DNA from: JAJRRA01 sp048636595
GTDB lineage: Bacteria > Pseudomonadota > Gammaproteobacteria > Xanthomonadales > SZUA-36
Reading direction: 5' to 3'
Assembly: GCA_048636595.1 (NCBI GenBank)
Contig: JAIVWI010000114.1
Coordinates: 1-9,996 of the forward strand
DNA: 9,996 nucleotides
How positions within the stretch are numbered: position 1 is the first letter of the stretch; the number at the start of each line of letters is the position of its first letter. A program made the translations under genes and the position numbers. The notes below the pieces were generated by a model, which was not told the DNA's origin, did no database searches, and was given only the letters and a program-made list of their open reading frames with translations. Positions 6,305 to 9,996 of this stretch are shown piece by piece.

Positions 6305-7646
6305 CTTCCAGTTCGAATCCGCAAAACCGGGCAAATTGCCGTCCGCGGTCCCGGTAATCCGCAAACTGACCAAAGCTTGGCGCACCCGGCGACAGCAGCA
6401 CCACACCACCGGTCAAGGTGATCTTCTCAGCCAGTTCCACCGCGTCTGCCAGGTCCGCGGCCTCGTGAAATCCGAGTTCAGCATGCAGGCCCGCGTTTTG
6501 CAATGTCCTGATAATCCGTGTCCCGTTATCCGGTATGGCGATAACTGCCTGGGGCATGTCTGATTCGAATGCCTTCATATATGGTGTCCAGTCCAACCCT
6601 CTGTCAAGGCCTCCGATGATCAAAGTTACCGGGCGGCCCGACATGGCCTGCAACGCCGCTGCGGTTGCAACCGGGCTCGACGCGATGCTGTCATTCACAA
6701 AACGGACTCCGTCCCGCTCACCAACCAGCTGCAGACGATGGGGCAGGCTTTGAAACGAGCTGATCCCGCGTGCGGCCCTCAAGACGTCTGCACCAATGAC
6801 CTTGAGTACCGACAGAGCGGCAGCAATGTTGGCAAGGTTGTGTGGTCCCGGCAGTTCCTCCGGTACATGCAGGGGCAATACCTCTTCCCCATCCAGAATA
6901 GAAGATCCTTCTACGTGGATGCCCGCAGCGGAATTGAACCAGGTGATGTCAGTGCAAGCAGACAAGGCATCGACCAATACCGGGTCGGCAGCATTGACGA
7001 TGACCGGAGAATCGCCGGCCAGCTCGACCAGTCTCAACTTGTCTCGCCGGTACACACTTTCACTGCCGTGCCAGTCCAGGTGGTCCTCCGACAAGTTCAG
7101 CATCACGGCCACTGCCGGCTTCGCGTCAAGGTCAGCGAGCTGGAAACTCGACAACTCAATCACCCACCAGTCCACATCCTTGTCAGTGCAGGAAAGCAGT
7201 GGCCGGCCGATGTTTCCCGCCAGGCTTGCACGATAACCACAAGAGCGCAGCGCATGGGCGATCAGGGCAGAGGTGGTACTTTTGCCTTTGGTGCCGGAAA
7301 CGCAAATGGTTTTTTCCCCGGGGTGGGCGGCAAACCACAAGTTACTCGGCGTCGTTATTTCAACGCCCGCTTTCATGGCGGCCTGAACACTGGGCCGGTA
7401 CGGGCTGATTCCGGGCGACCGGACAAGCAGGTCAAACCGTTCCAGACGGGCCCTGGACAGGGGCCCCGTGATCAGCTGGTCTATTTCACCCAGCTGCGCG
7501 GTAAAAACCTGGTCCGGCGGGGATTCGCAAATCAGGGTCAGTTCCAGTTCGGGAAAAACAGACCTCAGGTATTCCCGCGCTGCCTGCCCTTCCCTGCCAA
7601 GACCCAGAATTCCTACTTTGCGACCGACGAAATCAGCCTTCTTCAC
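6276..7646 (-). CDS. murD2: UDP-N-acetylmuramoyl-L-alanine--L-glutamate ligase
   Basis: This Mur ligase uses ATP to add L-glutamate to UDP-MurNAc-L-Ala in the cytoplasm; standard MurD adds D-glutamate. Domain order is an N-terminal UDP-binding domain (GLGREG near 15-20), the central ATPase with P-loop GTKGKSTT (118-125) and NLSEDHLDWHGS, then a C-terminal domain with NDSIASSPVATAAAL and GGLDRGLDW. The NDSIA(T/S)(T/S)P form, as I recall it, marks the MurD2 subfamily, where canonical MurD has NDSKATN. The call rests mainly on the adjacent murL. The GTG at 7644-7646 is preferred because GGGGGAG (7653-7659) is 6 nt upstream; the ATG two codons earlier directly abuts that purine run. It overlaps murL. 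It lies outside any visible mra/mur-fts cluster, as expected for murD2. An ordinary MurD is the alternative. Confidence 0.85.
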   Translation of the reverse strand: MKKADFVGRKVGILGLGREGQAAREYLRSVFPELELTLICESPPDQVFTAQLGEIDQLITGPLSRARLERFDLLVRSPGISPYRPSVQAAMKAGVEITTPSNLWFAAHPGEKTICVSGTKGKSTTSALIAHALRSCGYRASLAGNIGRPLLSCTDKDVDWWVIELSSFQLADLDAKPAVAVMLNLSEDHLDWHGSESVYRRDKLRLVELAGDSPVIVNAADPVLVDALSACTDITWFNSAAGIHVEGSSILDGEEVLPLHVPEELPGPHNLANIAAALSVLKVIGADVLRAARGISSFQSLPHRLQLVGERDGVRFVNDSIASSPVATAAALQAMSGRPVTLIIGGLDRGLDWTPYMKAFESDMPQAVIAIPDNGTRIIRTLQNAGLHAELGFHEAADLADAVELAEKITLTGGVVLLSPGAPSFGQFADYRDRGRQFARFCGFELEEKNKAAGQG

Positions 7647-9012
7647 CAGCATCTCCCCCGATATTCAACTGAGAAAAGACCGAGGCTGGAATCGAGTGAT
7701 TACCAGACGGCGCCAGCAAGTCCGCCAGGACCGGCACGGTCGCTTTTTCAAGTTCCGCCGCGAGAGCGATCACCACGGCATGATCAGACCAGTCATCACT
7801 GGCAACCAGTGCTGCCATTGCCGCCCTGCTCTCCCCGGCTTCTCCGACGCACTCGAAGGGTTTGTCCCGGCCAAGCCCGCACAATGCCCGGAAACCGTCG
7901 GCCTGCTCACCTTGATCCAACAGGTCTCCGCCCATTATGTCCGCCACTTGTCCGGGCGGCAGGAACAATGCCAGGGAAAGGGCCGCAAAACGGCACTTGG
8001 GGCAGTCAAGGCACCAGCGGCCCTCGATCCGTGAACCATCGAGGTGAAAATTCCGGTTACAACTGGAATAGACGGAGTGGAATTCACTCAGCTCACAAAA
8101 ACGCCGAACGATTTCCAACTCGGAAAACGGCCGGAGAATGGAAAAATACTCAATATCCGGGCTGATGTGAGAAGCAATCAATTCCCGCAAACCGGTCTCG
8201 AATGCCGAGCTCTTGCTGTACTGATGATTGACGGCTGTTCCGTCATCCAGGACCAGGGTAGCCTCGTCGGCCGATCGTTCATTCGAAAAAACAATGTAGG
8301 TAAAACCATACAATATCGAGGCGCACAGCAGAATTGCTGAATTGATGGCGGTCACCGGAACATGCCCGTTCCAGGCCCCCGAACGGTTCATTTCCGCCAG
8401 TTCAGGCGCCAGCGTGCGTTCAATCCGCAACAGGGGCAAACCCGCTGCCTCCACCGTGTCCCCGATCAGGGTGGACGGACCAACGCAAACCGCTTGAACT
8501 TCGATGCCCGCCTGCTGAAGCAGGCGCAGGCCCACCAGGCTGTCTTTCCCCCCACCGATCGCGACCAGGGCACGTTCCGGCAAAAGCAGATCAGTTGCGT
8601 CGGGTGGCGCACCCGTCCCCGGGAAACTGACCCGGGAGGACACATCGACATGATTGACGTAAGCAAATTCAGCCAGGCCCTGAACATAGAGTTCCTTGAG
8701 AAATCTGGCCAAACCGGGGTCAGGTTCCTGCCGGGCAAAGTGCATCTCATGACTGAGCCCGGCCTTGTAGTAGCTGACACCAGCGACCAGGTGCAGCAGC
8801 CGCAGGGCCTGCTGAAAGGCAGCCTGCCGGCTTGCTTCAGGCGGCCAGGGCGCGTAGGGAAAGCGGATACGCTCGATCAGTTCCGGCCCCTTTTCAAAAC
8901 AATAGACCAGGCTGGCAACACCCAGCACAGGATCAAAATCGCAACGGCTGAATTGAAACCACTGCGCCTCGCGGGGATCAGGGACTGCCGGAACAGTTGT
9001 TATTTCAGTCAT
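7633..9012 (-). CDS. murL: UDP-N-acetyl-alpha-D-muramoyl-L-alanyl-L-glutamate epimerase
   Basis: MurL inverts the terminal L-Glu of UDP-MurNAc-L-Ala-L-Glu to D-Glu, consuming ATP; family knowledge comes from the Xanthomonas oryzae enzyme. The protein has 459 residues. An N-terminal region (about 1-140) with GVSYYKAG leads to the ATP-binding PP-loop AIGGGKDSLVGL (151-162), then SNERSADE and a Cys set C318-x15-C334-x2-C337-x2-C340 (in WCLDCPKCRF). The Cys pattern resembles the zinc site of the PP-loop enzyme QueC, which also activates a carboxylate. The ATG at 9010-9012 is chosen because it overlaps the aspartate kinase stop by 8 nt; the Shine-Dalgarno (GGCGG) is poor, and an in-frame ATG at 9049-9051 would add 13 residues. 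The stop lies inside murD2 (14-nt overlap with the GTG start). The murD2 partner strongly supports the call. Confidence 0.88.
   Translation of the reverse strand: MTEITTVPAVPDPREAQWFQFSRCDFDPVLGVASLVYCFEKGPELIERIRFPYAPWPPEASRQAAFQQALRLLHLVAGVSYYKAGLSHEMHFARQEPDPGLARFLKELYVQGLAEFAYVNHVDVSSRVSFPGTGAPPDATDLLLPERALVAIGGGKDSLVGLRLLQQAGIEVQAVCVGPSTLIGDTVEAAGLPLLRIERTLAPELAEMNRSGAWNGHVPVTAINSAILLCASILYGFTYIVFSNERSADEATLVLDDGTAVNHQYSKSSAFETGLRELIASHISPDIEYFSILRPFSELEIVRRFCELSEFHSVYSSCNRNFHLDGSRIEGRWCLDCPKCRFAALSLALFLPPGQVADIMGGDLLDQGEQADGFRALCGLGRDKPFECVGEAGESRAAMAALVASDDWSDHAVVIALAAELEKATVPVLADLLAPSGNHSIPASVFSQLNIGGDAGEEG
7653..7659 (-). promoter_or_regulatory. Ribosome binding site that decides the murD2 start
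   Basis: GGGGGAG on the minus strand lies within the last murL codons (Gly-Gly-Asp region). It abuts the ATG at 7650-7652 with no spacer but is 6 nt from the in-frame GTG at 7644-7646, which favours GTG as the start and coupling of murD2 to murL translation. Confidence 0.6.
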
Positions 9013-9996
9013 AAGCCGCCCGGATCTGTTGCCAGCTATCGCCAAAGACATCTTTCAGACCACTGCCTACGCCGGGAATCAGGGCATCGTGCGCGCTCCG
9101 GAGCAAGGAGTTCTCATCGCCCGCGTTCACCAGGATACTCAGGCATAAATCATTGGCTGATTGCGACAGCATCAGCAAAGGTTGTTGCTCGAAGTGCGCC
9201 ATGACTGGCTGCAGTCGCGCCAGCGATGTGCGAATGCCGCGTCCAACCAGGTTAACGCAGACACAATTATCAAATAGCTTGACACTACAACGTTCCGCCA
9301 GCTCACTGACCAGCGTTCCAAGCTCATCCGCGTCCAGGTGATTAGCATCCCGGTTGACAGCAACCGTGGTGGTGGTTTCCGAGGTAGCTACCAGGTCTAC
9401 AGAAATACCAAGCCGCCTGAAAATTTCAAAGACCTGGGCAAGAAAACCCACCTGGTGACGGGCATCCAGGTTTTGCAACAGAATCACAGCCATGTTGTGC
9501 TGGCAGGTGATGGTTTTCACGCCTGTGCTGGCAGACGCTTTGTTACTGATCCTTGTGCCCTCGACATCGCAATGGTGTATGTCCCGAATCATGACTGGCG
9601 TACCTGTCGCCGATGCGGCACGGATGCACCGGGACTGGATGACCCTGGCGCCGCTGGCTGCCATTTCCAGTGCCTCGGCATAATCCACTTGCCTGAGTAA
9701 CCGTGCCTGCGGCAGCAGGCGTGGGTCTGCGCTGAACAAGCCAGGCACATCGGTCCATATCTCCAGCCTCTCAGCCCCGAGGCGGCCCGCAAGCAAAGCC
9801 GCCGAGGTATCTGAACCGCCCCGGCCGAGCAAGGCTGTTTTATCCTGGCCGGTTCTCGCAACGAAACCCTGGGTGATGAGCACCGGCCTAAGGTCCATCC
9901 AGCGCCGGGAAAGGCTACTGTCCCTTCCCGGCTCACAGGTAGCGGACAGCCACTGCCGGGCCGGTAACCGGTCGGGTTCAGGCAGGACTTCAAGCA
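9005..9996 (-). CDS. lysC: Aspartate kinase, C-terminal part (5' end beyond window)
   Basis: This kinase phosphorylates L-aspartate, the entry to diaminopimelate, lysine, threonine and methionine. About 330 residues are visible and the frame is open to the window edge. LLGRGGSDTSAALLA, LEIWTDVPGLFSADPR and YAEALEMAASGARV belong to the catalytic kinase domain; two ACT regulatory repeats follow (first around QVGFLAQVFEIFRRLGISVDLVATSETTTTVAVN, second around CVCVNLVGRGIRTSLARLQPVM), suggesting feedback control by lysine or a related amino acid. The usual LHPR after the YAEA helix is replaced by IQSR. It resembles the kinase half of the aspartate kinase/diaminopimelate decarboxylase fusions of Xanthomonadaceae from memory, but here the protein stops after the ACT region. 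It overlaps murL by 8 nt. Gene symbol is by function; isozyme class is not determined. Confidence 0.9.
   Translation of the reverse strand, partial: LEVLPEPDRLPARQWLSATCEPGRDSSLSRRWMDLRPVLITQGFVARTGQDKTALLGRGGSDTSAALLAGRLGAERLEIWTDVPGLFSADPRLLPQARLLRQVDYAEALEMAASGARVIQSRCIRAASATGTPVMIRDIHHCDVEGTRISNKASASTGVKTITCQHNMAVILLQNLDARHQVGFLAQVFEIFRRLGISVDLVATSETTTTVAVNRDANHLDADELGTLVSELAERCSVKLFDNCVCVNLVGRGIRTSLARLQPVMAHFEQQPLLMLSQSANDLCLSILVNAGDENSLLRSAHDALIPGVGSGLKDVFGDSWQQIRAAYD

Noticed and set aside
6161..6409. 82-codon minus-strand frame across the murD2 3' end
   Set aside because: Most of it is murD2 in another frame with no domain; only its last 19 codons are mentioned as a possible leader.
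6738..8165. Long plus-strand open frame of 475 codons
   Set aside because: It lies antisense across murD2 and murL, both with clear motifs. Its translation shows no recognisable domain and is rich in Arg, Gln and Pro, as expected for a shadow frame in GC-rich DNA.
9013..9051. Longer murL start at 9049-9051
   Set aside because: No good Shine-Dalgarno, and the extension lies within the aspartate kinase C-terminus; the downstream ATG overlapping the kinase stop is more typical. Not fully excluded, since the chosen start also has a weak ribosome site.
1..9996. CRISPR arrays, tRNA/rRNA genes, insertion sequences, phage or defence genes
   Set aside because: No spaced direct repeats, tRNA cloverleaf or transposase/integrase motifs seen; all sizeable stretches are explained by housekeeping genes.

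Overview
The window looks like ordinary chromosomal DNA of a gammaproteobacterium with moderately high GC (roughly 57% by eye). Nearly every base is in a gene, the genes are housekeeping or cell-envelope genes, and I see no mobile element, CRISPR array, tRNA or rRNA. A YajR-like MFS transporter, SSB ending in DDDIPF, an IspB-type polyprenyl diphosphate synthase, cytoplasmic PpiB and, above all, a MurL/MurD2 pair point to a lineage near the Xanthomonadales or a related deep gammaproteobacterial group. That placement is an inference; no marker gene settles it.

Region 1 (1-4485, all minus strand) reads, in transcription order, MFS transporter, ssb, rfbB, rfbA, rfbC, rfbD. The four rfb (rml) genes make dTDP-L-rhamnose from glucose-1-phosphate for O-antigen or other surface polysaccharide. 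They are tightly packed (gaps of 44 and 10 nt, then a 4-nt overlap), and rfbB starts only 16 nt after ssb. Only the first 53 codons of rfbD are inside the window.

Region 2 (4486-4618) is a short divergent control region with back-to-back sigma70-like promoters. Both have a perfect TATAAT, and their -35 boxes overlap on opposite strands. One drives the MFS-ssb-rfb direction and the other drives the prenyl synthase gene (4619-5629, plus strand, the only plus-strand gene).

Region 3 (5647-9996, minus strand) reads, in transcription order, aspartate kinase (5' end beyond the window), murL, murD2, then ppiB. The first three overlap and look translationally coupled. The pair murD2/murL is the most distinctive content. 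MurD2 adds L-glutamate to UDP-MurNAc-L-Ala, and MurL, an ATP-dependent PP-loop enzyme, epimerises that terminal L-Glu to D-Glu. This replaces the usual MurI plus MurD route. Aspartate kinase feeds the diaminopimelate branch, so the cluster combines supply of residues 2 and 3 of the peptidoglycan stem peptide. Between murD2 and ppiB lies a perfect 12-bp inverted repeat with a plus-strand T7 tract, which may terminate an unannotated plus-strand RNA.

I found no clearly new system. The best leads are the MurL Cys cluster resembling the zinc site of QueC, the lysC-murL-murD2 operon, the plus-strand terminator, and an RfbC with Phe where the family usually has a catalytic Tyr.
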